A DNA stretch of 64,000 nucleotides from Pseudomonas sp. PB101 (GTDB taxonomy: Bacteria > Pseudomonadota > Gammaproteobacteria > Pseudomonadales > Pseudomonadaceae): the NCBI RefSeq assembly GCF_009764265.1, contig NZ_RWIR01000026.1, positions 112,193-176,192 on the forward strand, given 5' to 3'. A program made the translations under genes and the position numbers. The notes below the pieces were generated by a model that searched no databases, had not been told where the DNA came from, and saw nothing but the letters and a program-made list of their open reading frames with translations. Shown here in pieces: positions 24,257 through 33,278 of the stretch. The stretch's first letter is position 1; each line of letters opens with the position of its first letter.

Positions 24257-26260
24257 ATGCACAACAACAAGAATCACGGCTTCACTGCAGCACGCTACAC
24301 CTTGCTGGCCTCGGCCATTCTGGCCGTGATCGCGCCGATGGCCCATGGGGTCGAGATCGACCTGGGCAACCCGGACTGGACTGCGCGCCTGGATAACACC
24401 GTCAAGTACAACTACGGCGTGCGCACCGAAAGTGCCGACAAACGCATGTTGGGAACGCCGAACAACAACGACGGCGATTACAACTTCCGCAAGGCCGGCA
24501 CCAACATCACCAACCGTGTCGACCTGTTGACCGAGATGGACGTGGTCTACAAGAACGCCATGGGCTTTCGCGTCAGCGCCGCCAGCTGGTACGACAAGGC
24601 CTATGACAACACCGGTTCCAACTCCAACCCGTTCGTCAACGGCAACGATGCGCGTTCGGGCCTGATCGCCAACGACCCGCGCCTGGCAGGGGTCACCCGT
24701 GACAACGTCGGCAACGGCAGCTCGCACCTGAGCAACTATGCCCAGCGCTACTACAGCGGTCCTTCGGGGGAGATCCTCGATGCCTTCGTGTTCTACAGCA
24801 CCGAAGTGGGCGAGGAGTCGATGTTCAGCGCCAAGGCCGGTCAGCACAACGTGTTCTGGGGCGAGACCATTCTCAACCCGGTGCACTCGGTCAGCTACGG
24901 CCAGTCCGGCCTCGACCTGGCCAAGCTTGCCGCGTCGCCGGGTACCGAAGCCAAGGAACTGTTCGTTCCGCGTAACCAGCTGTCGATGTCGTTCACCGTC
25001 AATCCCGAGCTGACCGTGGGTGCCCAGTATTTCCTGAATTGGGATGCCGCGCGCCTGCCGGAAGCGGGCACCTATTACGGTGGTTCCGACCTGGTCGGCT
25101 TCGGCGCGCAATCGTTCCTGTTGGGCAACACCAACGGCGTGGTACCGGGCAGCCCGCTGGGTTGTGGCCTGGCGCCGTGCAACGCCTTGACCAATGTGCG
25201 TCGTGGCAAGGACCTGACGCCGCATGACAGCGGCGACTGGGGCGTCATGGCCAAATGGTCGCCGGCCTGGCTGGATGGCACCCTCGGCGTTTACTACCGC
25301 GAAACTTCGGAAATCCTGCCGCAAGCTTATCTGGACGCCAGGGGCATTACCTCGGCCAACCCCAACGGCACCCGGCCGGCAGGGCAAGTGCCAGCGGTGG
25401 TCAACACCCTCAATTCGCTGGACACCGCCACCTATCAACTGGCCTACGCCGACAACATCAAGATCGTTGGCTTGAGCCTGTCCAAGGATGTCGGCGGGAT
25501 CAGCGTCGGTTCCGACCTGAACGTTCGTCACAACATGCCGCTGGCCAGTATCCCGGCGATCGTCAGTACCCGCAGCCCGCTGGGCCTGGGGCAAGGGCTT
25601 GGTCTGCTGCCTGCACGGACCGACGCCACCGGTGTGGTCTATGACACCCCGAGCCGCGGCGACAGCATGAGCGCCACCGGCGACACCCTGCACTGGACGC
25701 TCAACGGTCTGATGACCCTGCCGAAAACGCCGGTGTTCGATCAGGCAACCGTGCTGGCCGAGCTGTACTACAGCAACCTGCTCAAGCTCGATAGCGAAAA
25801 CGAGGCGCTCTACAAAGGCAAGAGCAGCTATCGCGGCATCGACGCGCCGACCCGCGACAACTGGGGTCTGGCGGTCAACTTCACACCGACCTGGTACCAG
25901 GTGTTCCCGGGTGTCGACCTCAACGCGCCGATGTCGGTCAACGTCGGTCTCGACGGTGTGTCGCCGGTCTCCGGTGGTGGTGCCAAGGACACCGGCAACT
26001 ATGCCGTGGGCGTCGGTGCCGTTGTGTACAACAAATACTTTGTCGACCTGAAATACGTGGACTCCTTCGGCCAGACCGACAAGTGCAACAACAGCGGTGT
26101 GAGTACCGGTTCCAAGGCCGGTGACGGTTCCACCCCGAACGCCTTCAGCGGCAACGAAAACTACGCCTGCTACGCCGGTGGCTACTCGTCCTTCTCCGGA
26201 GGCGGAGCCACGACCGAGGACCGTGGCGCCGTGTACCTGACGATGAAAACAACATTCTGA
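24257..26260 (+). CDS. DUF1302 outer-membrane protein
   Basis: 667 residues with a signal peptide (hydrophobic ~15-30, cleavage near MAHGVEI) and a long beta-barrel-like part rich in aromatic/Gly strands ending in the outer-membrane sorting residue Phe (VYLTMKTTF). DUF1302 proteins are found next to DUF1329 proteins in gene groups for hydrophobic compounds. They are believed to act as outer-membrane channels or receptors, a role not proven for this gene. First of six genes on one strand: DUF1302, DUF1329, YCF48-like, RND, acyl-CoA dehydrogenase, acyl-CoA ligase. Confidence 0.85.
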   Translation: MHNNKNHGFTAARYTLLASAILAVIAPMAHGVEIDLGNPDWTARLDNTVKYNYGVRTESADKRMLGTPNNNDGDYNFRKAGTNITNRVDLLTEMDVVYKNAMGFRVSAASWYDKAYDNTGSNSNPFVNGNDARSGLIANDPRLAGVTRDNVGNGSSHLSNYAQRYYSGPSGEILDAFVFYSTEVGEESMFSAKAGQHNVFWGETILNPVHSVSYGQSGLDLAKLAASPGTEAKELFVPRNQLSMSFTVNPELTVGAQYFLNWDAARLPEAGTYYGGSDLVGFGAQSFLLGNTNGVVPGSPLGCGLAPCNALTNVRRGKDLTPHDSGDWGVMAKWSPAWLDGTLGVYYRETSEILPQAYLDARGITSANPNGTRPAGQVPAVVNTLNSLDTATYQLAYADNIKIVGLSLSKDVGGISVGSDLNVRHNMPLASIPAIVSTRSPLGLGQGLGLLPARTDATGVVYDTPSRGDSMSATGDTLHWTLNGLMTLPKTPVFDQATVLAELYYSNLLKLDSENEALYKGKSSYRGIDAPTRDNWGLAVNFTPTWYQVFPGVDLNAPMSVNVGLDGVSPVSGGGAKDTGNYAVGVGAVVYNKYFVDLKYVDSFGQTDKCNNSGVSTGSKAGDGSTPNAFSGNENYACYAGGYSSFSGGGATTEDRGAVYLTMKTTF

Positions 26261-26301
26261 TTCACCACTGATTTGCTCAATGCAAGCAGGAGAATAACAA
26301 C

Positions 26302-27660
26302 ATGAAATTTGTAAAAACCGTGTTGGCCGCGTCCTTGGCCATGGTCTTCGCCGCTCAGGCACAGGCTGCTGTTTCAACTCAGGAAGCTGCCAGGCTCGGC
26401 ACCAGCCTGACACAGGTAGGGGCTGAAAAAGCCGGGAACGCTGATGGTTCCATCCCTGCCTATGCCGGTGGCCTGACCACGCCGCCAGCCAGCTTCAAAT
26501 CCGGCGACAGCATGCGCCCGGATCCGTTTGCCAGTGAAAAGCCGCTGCTGGTGATCGACGGCAAGAACGTCGATCAGTACAAGGGCCTGCTCACGGCGAC
26601 CACGGTAGAACTGGCCAAGCGTTTCCCGACCTTCCGTGTCGACGTGTTCCCGACCCACCGCACCGTTTCGCTGCCCCAGGCGATTCTGGATAACGGCGTG
26701 AAGAACGCCAGCGGCGCCAAGTCTCTGGAAGGTGGCCTGGCCATCGACAACGTCCTGCCGGGCATTCCGTTCCCGATTCCGCAGTCGGGCAACGAAGCGA
26801 TGTGGAACTTCCTGTTGCGCTACCAGGGCGTCAGCATCAGCTCCAAGTACGACTCCTGGAACGTCGACTCGGCCGGCGTGGCGAGCCTGGCAACCACCGG
26901 GCAAGCGAACATCTCCTACCCGATCTACGAAAACCTCTCGCAGCCGATCAGCAGCGCCGACGTGTACTACCAGATGAAGCTGGCGTACACCGGCCCTGCA
27001 CGCCGCGCCGGTGAGGCGATCATGCTCAAGGACGCCGCCAACCCGCTGCAGCAGCCGCGTCGCGCCTGGCAGTACTTGCCGGGGCAGCGTCGAGTCAAGC
27101 TGGCGCCGAGCCTGGCCTACGACACGCCAAACCCAGGGACCGCCGGTGCGGGCACCTACGATGACGTGTTCGTGTTCAACGGTGCGCTGGACCGCTACGA
27201 CTGGAAGCTGGTGGGCAAGCAGGAAATGATCGTGCCCTACAACACCTACAAGCTGACCTACGTGCAGGATCCGAAGTCGCTGACCACCGCCAATCACCTG
27301 TCGCCTGACTTCGTGCGCTGGGAAAAACACCGCGTGTGGGTCGTCGAAGGCAACCTCAAGGCCGGTGCTCGTCACATCTACGCCAAGCGCCGCTTCTACC
27401 TCGACGAAGACAGCTGGACCGCTCTGGCCTCGGATCAATATGACGCCCGTGGTCAGCTCTATCGTGGTTCCTTCGCGTTCCTGAGCCAGAGCTACGACAA
27501 GCAGGTTCCGGATTCGACGCCCTTCATGATCTACGACCTGGTCGGTGGTTCGTACAACATCAACGGTGTGGTCGGCCCTTACGGCGGCATCAAGTACATC
27601 GAGCCGCTCTCGAAGGCCCAGTGGTCTTCGGAATCCCTGGCAGGCGCAGGCATTCGCTAA
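26302..27660 (+). CDS. DUF1329 periplasmic protein (LolA/LolB-like)
   Basis: 452 residues with a clean signal peptide (MKFVKTVLAASLAMVFAAQAQAA). DUF1329 proteins are thought to fold like lipoprotein-sorting LolA/LolB, and so to carry a hydrophobic ligand in the periplasm. Conserved stretches include KNVDQYKGLLT near 70 and RRAWQYLPGQRRVKLAPSLAYD near 255. It follows DUF1302 after 41 bases with CAGGAGAATAAC as ribosome site, and works with it in all contexts I know, probably as outer-membrane/periplasm relay. Confidence 0.87.
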   Translation: MKFVKTVLAASLAMVFAAQAQAAVSTQEAARLGTSLTQVGAEKAGNADGSIPAYAGGLTTPPASFKSGDSMRPDPFASEKPLLVIDGKNVDQYKGLLTATTVELAKRFPTFRVDVFPTHRTVSLPQAILDNGVKNASGAKSLEGGLAIDNVLPGIPFPIPQSGNEAMWNFLLRYQGVSISSKYDSWNVDSAGVASLATTGQANISYPIYENLSQPISSADVYYQMKLAYTGPARRAGEAIMLKDAANPLQQPRRAWQYLPGQRRVKLAPSLAYDTPNPGTAGAGTYDDVFVFNGALDRYDWKLVGKQEMIVPYNTYKLTYVQDPKSLTTANHLSPDFVRWEKHRVWVVEGNLKAGARHIYAKRRFYLDEDSWTALASDQYDARGQLYRGSFAFLSQSYDKQVPDSTPFMIYDLVGGSYNINGVVGPYGGIKYIEPLSKAQWSSESLAGAGIR

Positions 27661-27697
27661 GCCAACCGCAAAAAAGCGCTCGCACGATCCACCGGCA

Positions 27698-27798
27698 CTG
27701 TAGGAGCGAGCTCGCTCGCGATGGACTCAAGGACACCGCGGGGAACCAGACTCCCCGCGTCATCGTTTACGACCATCGCGAGCAAGCTCGCTCCTACA
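27698..27798. repeat. REP doublet inside the operon
   Basis: CTGTAGGAGCGAGCTCGCTC and its inverted partner GAGCAAGCTCGCTCCTACA enclose a spacer with GGACACCGCGGGG and CCCCGCGTCATCGTTTACGA. It has the same layout as 2934-3035 and 46276-46377. It sits between DUF1329 and the YCF48-like gene, where it could stabilise upstream mRNA. Confidence 0.8.
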
Positions 27799-27853
27799 AC
27801 TGCATGAGCTGCACAGCGCGAGGTGTGGAGCGGTTTTCCGAAGAGGACGCAGT

Positions 27854-28933
27854 ATGTGTTCGTATAAAAATAATATTCTGCAGATGGCGTTCGGCGCTGT
27901 GCTCTGCCTGTCGCAGGGCGTCACCCACGCGGCCGAGTACGTCGATGTGCTGGACCTGCCCGCCAGGGTCAGCGCCTTGGCCGTCAACAGTCCGTTGTCG
28001 GGCATGACCCGCGCCGGTGAGCGTGTGATCACCGTCGGCCAGCGTGGCCACATTCTGTTTTCCGATGACGCCGGCCAGCATTGGCAGCAGGCGGCCGTGC
28101 CGGTCAGTGCCGATCTTACGGCCGTGAATTTTCCGACCGCCACCCAAGGCTGGGCGGTGGGCAATGACGGCGTGGTGCTGCACAGCAGCGACGCCGGCGC
28201 GACCTGGAACAAGCAACTCGACGGTCGCCAGATAGGCGAACTGTTGATCAAACATTATTCGGCATTGGCCAAGGCCGAGCCGGACAACGAGCAATGGCCG
28301 CTGCTGTCTGCCGAGGGCCAGAGGCTACTGGATCAAGGCGCGGACAAACCGCTGCTCGACGTCTGGTTCGCCAACGACAAGACCGGCTATGTGGTCGGTG
28401 TCTTCAACCTGATCCTGCGCACCGACGACGGTGGCCAGAGCTGGACCCCGTTCCAGGACCGCACCGACAACCCCCAGGGTTTCCACCTCAACGCCATCGC
28501 TTCCACCGGCGATAGCCTGTACATCGCCGGCGAGCAGGGCCTGTTGCTCAAGTGGGACGACAACGCCCAACGCTTCAATGCCGTGCCGACGCCGTATCAA
28601 GGCAGCTTCTTCGGCGTGCTCGGCAAGCCCGGCGAAGTGCTGGTCTACGGCCTGCGCGGCAACGTACTGCGCAGCACCGACGGCGGCCAGAGCTGGACCG
28701 CACTGGACAGCGGCCTGCACGTCAGCATCACCGCCGGCCTGATCGATGCCCGTGGCAATTATCGCCTGTTCACCCAGGGCGGGCAGATGCTGGTCAGCCA
28801 GGGCACGGGCGCGCAGATGCAATGGGTGCGCAAGCCCGCACGGACTCCGGTGTCCGCTGCCACCCAGTCCGCCGCCGGCGCGTTGGTGGTCGCGGGCAGC
28901 CGTGGCGCCCAGACGCTAGCCCTCGAACCCTAA
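27854..28933 (+). CDS. YCF48/BNR-repeat exported protein
   Basis: 359 residues, signal peptide about residues 10-25 (cleavage near THAAEY). The mature part is built of beta-propeller repeats with Asp-box-like motifs: FSDDAGQHWQ, HSSDAGATWN, RTDDGGQSWT and RSTDGGQSWT. These resemble the photosystem II assembly factor YCF48. In proteobacteria it is regularly encoded between DUF1329 and an RND permease, and is presumed to assist that transporter in the periplasm. It starts 193 bases after DUF1329, across a REP doublet, and 16 bases before the RND gene. Confidence 0.85.
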   Translation: MCSYKNNILQMAFGAVLCLSQGVTHAAEYVDVLDLPARVSALAVNSPLSGMTRAGERVITVGQRGHILFSDDAGQHWQQAAVPVSADLTAVNFPTATQGWAVGNDGVVLHSSDAGATWNKQLDGRQIGELLIKHYSALAKAEPDNEQWPLLSAEGQRLLDQGADKPLLDVWFANDKTGYVVGVFNLILRTDDGGQSWTPFQDRTDNPQGFHLNAIASTGDSLYIAGEQGLLLKWDDNAQRFNAVPTPYQGSFFGVLGKPGEVLVYGLRGNVLRSTDGGQSWTALDSGLHVSITAGLIDARGNYRLFTQGGQMLVSQGTGAQMQWVRKPARTPVSAATQSAAGALVVAGSRGAQTLALEP

Positions 28934-28949
28934 GAGCGAGAACCCAGAC

Positions 28950-31469
28950 ATGGGCAATATCAAACAAGACGCCATGCCGGTGATCCGCGATGTGCGTGAT
29001 TTCGACCAGCGCTCCGGCAACCTCCTCGAACGGCTGGTGTTCAACTTCCGCCCGCTGTTCATGCTGCTGATGGCGCTGACCACCGTGCTGCTGGGCTTCA
29101 TGGCCGTGACTCGCCTGGAGCTGCGCCCAAGCTTCGAAAAAATGATCCCGCAGAGCCAGCCGTACATCCAGAATTTCCTGGAGAACCGCTCATCCCTGCG
29201 CGGCCTGGGCAACTCGGTGCGGGTGGTGGTCGAGAACACCAAGGGCGATATCTTCGACCCCGCGTACCTCGATGTACTCAAGCAGGTCAACGACCAGTTG
29301 TTCCTCACCGAAGGCGTCGACCGCGCGTGGATGAAGTCGCTGTGGAGCCCGGCGGTGCGCTGGACCGAAGTCACCGAGGACGGTTTCCAGGGTGGCCCGG
29401 TGATGCCCGACAGCTATCAGGGCTCGCCCTCCGACATTGAACAGCTGCGCCAGAACATCTCCCGCGCCGGCGTCGTCGGCAGCCTGGTGGCCAGCGATTT
29501 CAAGTCGACCATGTTGATCGTGCCGCTGCTGGACAAAGCCGGCGCCGGTGGCCAGCGCATCAACTACCACGCGTTCTCGCAGATGCTCGAAGAGCAGTTG
29601 CGCGACAAGATCGAATACGCCGGCGACAGCGCCGCGCGCAAATCCGGGGAGGAGGGCACGGGCCAGTACAAGGTGCGGGTGATCGGTTTCGCCAAACTGA
29701 TGGGCGACCTGATCGACGGCCTGATCCAGGTGATGATGTTCTTCGGCCTGGCCGTGGTCACTTCACTGATCATCATCTACGCCTACACCCGTTGCGTGCG
29801 CAGCACACTGCTGGTGGTCGGCTGCTCGCTGATCGCGGTGGTCTGGCAACTGGGCATCGTCGCCTGGCTCGGCTACGCCATCGATCCGTACTCGGTGCTG
29901 GTGCCGTTCCTGATCTTCGCCATCGGCGTGTCCCATGCCGCGCAGAAGATGAACGGGATCATGCAGGACATCGCCCGTGGCACCCACAAGCTGATCGCTG
30001 CGCGCTACACCTTCCGCCGTCTGTTCATCGCCGGTGTCACCGCGCTGCTGGCTGACGCCGTCGGCTTCGCCGTGTTGATGCTGATCGACATTCCGGTGAT
30101 CCAGGACCTGGCGATCACCGCCAGCATCGGCGTTGCGGTACTGATCTTCACCTCGCTGTTGCTCATGCCGGTGGCGCTGTCCTACGTCGGTGTTGGCGCC
30201 AAGGCCGCCGAGCGCGCACTGAAAATCGACAACCGCGCCGAGAAGCACAAAGGCTTCGGCAAACTGTGGGATGCGCTCGACCGCTTCACCACCGCCAAGT
30301 GGGCCACCGGCGCCGTGCTGGTCGCGGTGTTGATGGGCATTGGCGGCTATGTGGTCAGCCTCAACCTGAAGATCGGCGACCTGGAAAGCGGCGCGCCGGA
30401 GTTGCGTGCCGACTCGCGCTACAACCGCGACAACGCCTACATCACCCAGCATTACGCGCTGTCCAGCGACCTGTTCGCGGTGATGATCAAGACCGCGCCG
30501 GAAGGCTGCCTGAACTACAAGACCCTGGTGCTCGCCGACCGCCTGGCCTGGGAACTGCAACAGTATCCGGGCGTGCAGGCCACCACGTCGCTGGTCAATG
30601 CGGTGCGCCAGATCACCGCCGGCACCTACGAAGGCAACCCCAAGCTCAACAGCATCCAGCGCAACCAGGACGTGCTCAACTACGCCGCGCAACAAGCCTC
30701 GGTCAACTCTCCGGAGCTGTTCAACACCGACTGCTCGCTGATGCCGGTGATCACCTTCCTCAAGGATCACAAGGCCGAAACCCTCGACGCGGTGGTGGCG
30801 ATTGCCGACAAGTTCGCCAAGGAAAACAGCACCCCTGATCGCCAGTTCCTGCTCGCCGCCGGCACCGCCGGGATCGAGGCCGCGACCAATATCGTGGTGC
30901 GTGAAGCCAACCGCACCATGCTGCTGTATGTGTACGCGGCGGTGACGCTGTTCTGCCTGATCACCTTCCGCAGCTGGCGTGCCACGCTGGTGGCGCTGTT
31001 GCCGCTGGTGCTGACTTCGATCCTCTGCGAAGCGCTGATGGTGGCCATGGGCATCGGCGTGAAAGTCGCGACCCTGCCGGTGATCGCCCTCGGCGTGGGC
31101 ATCGGCGTCGACTACGCCCTGTACCTGCTCAGCGTGCAACTGCATTTCCAGCGCCAGGGCCTGCCGCTGTCCGAGGCTTACCGCAACGCGGTGTCCTTCA
31201 CCGGCCGCGTGGTCGGGCTGGTGGGCATCACCCTCGCGGCGGGTGTGGTGTGCTGGGTCTGGTCGCCGATCAAATTCCAGGCCGACATGGGCATCCTGCT
31301 GACCTTCATGTTCCTGTGGAACATGCTCGGCGCGCTGATCCTGATTCCGGCCTTGTCCTACTTCCTGCTGCGCGAACGGGCTCCTCAGCCCGGTTCTGTC
31401 GCGGCAGCCGAAAACACTGAATCCACTGAACGTCCCGGCATGCCGCATGCCGTGACCACTTCCGAGTAA
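28950..31469 (+). CDS. RND/MMPL-family transporter
   Basis: 839 residues. Two halves of similar layout: a first transmembrane helix (~33-55), a large periplasmic loop, five more helices; then the same again after ~450. Motifs include LIDIPVIQDLAITASIG and VIALGVGIGVDYALYLLS, the MMPL/HpnN-type sequence with the charged membrane residues that carry the proton. Such permeases move hydrophobic molecules (lipids, hopanoids, sterol-like acids). It is embedded between the YCF48-like gene and two acyl-CoA enzymes, so a lipid-like substrate is a reasonable inference. Confidence 0.9.
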   Translation: MGNIKQDAMPVIRDVRDFDQRSGNLLERLVFNFRPLFMLLMALTTVLLGFMAVTRLELRPSFEKMIPQSQPYIQNFLENRSSLRGLGNSVRVVVENTKGDIFDPAYLDVLKQVNDQLFLTEGVDRAWMKSLWSPAVRWTEVTEDGFQGGPVMPDSYQGSPSDIEQLRQNISRAGVVGSLVASDFKSTMLIVPLLDKAGAGGQRINYHAFSQMLEEQLRDKIEYAGDSAARKSGEEGTGQYKVRVIGFAKLMGDLIDGLIQVMMFFGLAVVTSLIIIYAYTRCVRSTLLVVGCSLIAVVWQLGIVAWLGYAIDPYSVLVPFLIFAIGVSHAAQKMNGIMQDIARGTHKLIAARYTFRRLFIAGVTALLADAVGFAVLMLIDIPVIQDLAITASIGVAVLIFTSLLLMPVALSYVGVGAKAAERALKIDNRAEKHKGFGKLWDALDRFTTAKWATGAVLVAVLMGIGGYVVSLNLKIGDLESGAPELRADSRYNRDNAYITQHYALSSDLFAVMIKTAPEGCLNYKTLVLADRLAWELQQYPGVQATTSLVNAVRQITAGTYEGNPKLNSIQRNQDVLNYAAQQASVNSPELFNTDCSLMPVITFLKDHKAETLDAVVAIADKFAKENSTPDRQFLLAAGTAGIEAATNIVVREANRTMLLYVYAAVTLFCLITFRSWRATLVALLPLVLTSILCEALMVAMGIGVKVATLPVIALGVGIGVDYALYLLSVQLHFQRQGLPLSEAYRNAVSFTGRVVGLVGITLAAGVVCWVWSPIKFQADMGILLTFMFLWNMLGALILIPALSYFLLRERAPQPGSVAAAENTESTERPGMPHAVTTSE

Positions 31470-31475
31470 GCCAAG

Positions 31476-33254
31476 ATGTCTGATTACAAAGCTCCCCTGC
31501 GCGACATGCGCTTCGTACTCAACGAGGTTTTCCAGGTGTCCCGGCTCTGGGCGCAATTGCCCGGCCTGGCCGACGTGATCGATGAAGAAACCGCCGCCGC
31601 CATCCTCGAAGAGGCCGGCAAGATCAGCGGCGAAGTGATCGCACCCTTGAACCGCGCCACCGACGAACAGGGCTGCACCTGGGACAATGGCTCGGTCAGC
31701 GCTCCGGACGGTTTTGCCCAGGCCTATCAAGCCTTTGCCGGCGGCGGTTGGGTGGGTGTCGGCGGTGATCCGCAGTACGGCGGCATGGGCATGCCCAAGG
31801 CCATCTCGGCGCAGGTCGAAGAGATGGTCAACTCGGCCAGCCTGTCGTTCGGTCTGTACCCGATGCTGACCGCCGGAGCGTGTCTGTCGATCAAGGCCCA
31901 CGCCAGCGAAGAGCTCAAGCAACGCTTTCTGCCGAACATGTACGCCGGCATCTGGACCGGTTCGATGTGCCTGACCGAAGCCCATGCCGGCACCGACCTG
32001 GGCCTGATCCGCACCCGCGCCGAGCCGCAGGCTGACGGCAGCTACAAGGTCACGGGCAGCAAGATCTTCATCACCGGCGGCGACCACGACCTGACCGAGA
32101 ACATCATTCATCTGGTGCTCGCGCGCCTGCCCGATGCACCGGCCGGGCCGAAAGGCATCTCGCTGTTCCTGGTGCCCAAGGTGCTGGTCAACGCCGACGG
32201 TTCGCTGGGTGACAACAACGCGCTGTCCTGCGGTTCCATCGAACACAAGATGGGCATCAAGGCGTCCGCCACCTGCGTGATGAACTTCGACGGCGCCACC
32301 GGCTGGATCGTCGACGCGCCGAACAAAGGCCTGGCGGCAATGTTCACCATGATGAACTACGAGCGTCTGGGCGTCGGTATCCAGGGCCTGGCGCAAGGCG
32401 AGCGTTCGTACCAGAACGCCGTCGCATACGCCCGTGACCGTCTGCAAAGCCGTGCACCGACCGGCGCGCAGAACAAGGACCACTCCGCCGACCCGATCAT
32501 CGTGCATCCGGACGTGCGCCGCATGCTGCTGACCATGAAGGCCTTGAACGAAGGCGGTCGTGCGTTCTCCAGCTACGTCGCGCTGCAACTGGACACCGCC
32601 AGGTACAGCGAAGACGAAGTCACCCGCAACCGCGCACAAGAGTTGGTGTCCCTGCTGACTCCGGTGGCCAAGGCCTTTCTCACCGACATGGGCCTGGAAA
32701 CCACTCTGCACGGCCAGATGATCTTCGGCGGCCACGGCTACATCCGCGAATGGGGCCAGGAGCAACTGGTGCGCGACGTGCGCATCACGCAGATCTACGA
32801 AGGCACCAACGGCATCCAGTCCCTCGACCTGGCCGGGCGCAAGATCGTCGGCAGCGGCGGGGCGCTCTATCGCTTGTTCGCCTCGGAAATCCGCAACTTC
32901 ACCGCCAACGCCAGTGCCGAACTCGACGAGTTCACCAAACCGCTGAATGCCGCCGTGGACAGCCTCGACGAGCTGACCGCGTGGCTGCTGGACCGGGCGC
33001 AAAACAACCCGAACGAAATCGGCGCGGCGTCGGTCGAGTACCTGCACGTATTTGGCTACACCGCGTACGCCTACATGTGGGCGCGCATGGCCAAGGCCGT
33101 CATCAGCGGCAATGCCGAAGACGATTTCTACACCAGCAAACTGGCCACCGCACGCTTCTACTTCGCCCGGTTGCTGCCGCGTATCCACTCGTTGAGCGCA
33201 TCGGTCAAGGCCGGCAGTGACTGCCTCTACGAGCTGCAAGCCGATCAGTTCTGA
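31476..33254 (+). CDS. Acyl-CoA dehydrogenase (long, C-terminal domain type)
   Basis: 592 residues, longer than the ~380 of short-chain enzymes and typical of the FadE-like group with an extra C-terminal domain. SMCLTEAHAGTDLG and KIFITGGDHDLTENIIHLVL bind FAD and acyl-CoA; the catalytic Glu lies in IYEGTNGIQSLDL. It makes the first oxidation of beta-oxidation on an acyl-CoA. It starts six bases after the RND stop and ends 24 bases before the ligase gene. Together they form the cytoplasmic arm of the operon. Confidence 0.93.
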   Translation: MSDYKAPLRDMRFVLNEVFQVSRLWAQLPGLADVIDEETAAAILEEAGKISGEVIAPLNRATDEQGCTWDNGSVSAPDGFAQAYQAFAGGGWVGVGGDPQYGGMGMPKAISAQVEEMVNSASLSFGLYPMLTAGACLSIKAHASEELKQRFLPNMYAGIWTGSMCLTEAHAGTDLGLIRTRAEPQADGSYKVTGSKIFITGGDHDLTENIIHLVLARLPDAPAGPKGISLFLVPKVLVNADGSLGDNNALSCGSIEHKMGIKASATCVMNFDGATGWIVDAPNKGLAAMFTMMNYERLGVGIQGLAQGERSYQNAVAYARDRLQSRAPTGAQNKDHSADPIIVHPDVRRMLLTMKALNEGGRAFSSYVALQLDTARYSEDEVTRNRAQELVSLLTPVAKAFLTDMGLETTLHGQMIFGGHGYIREWGQEQLVRDVRITQIYEGTNGIQSLDLAGRKIVGSGGALYRLFASEIRNFTANASAELDEFTKPLNAAVDSLDELTAWLLDRAQNNPNEIGAASVEYLHVFGYTAYAYMWARMAKAVISGNAEDDFYTSKLATARFYFARLLPRIHSLSASVKAGSDCLYELQADQF

Positions 33255-33278
33255 TCGAAAGGACAAGGAACCCTAATC

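Noticed and set aside
24182..26413. 743-codon open frame on the minus strand
   Set aside because: Antisense shadow of the DUF1302 gene, with a composition of repetitive Val/Gly/His/Arg and no domain.
29763..33266. Very long open frame (1167 codons) on the minus strand
   Set aside because: It lies wholly opposite the RND transporter and acyl-CoA dehydrogenase genes, which have clear family motifs. Its translation is low-complexity, His/Gln/Arg-rich, as expected of the antisense of GC-rich coding DNA.
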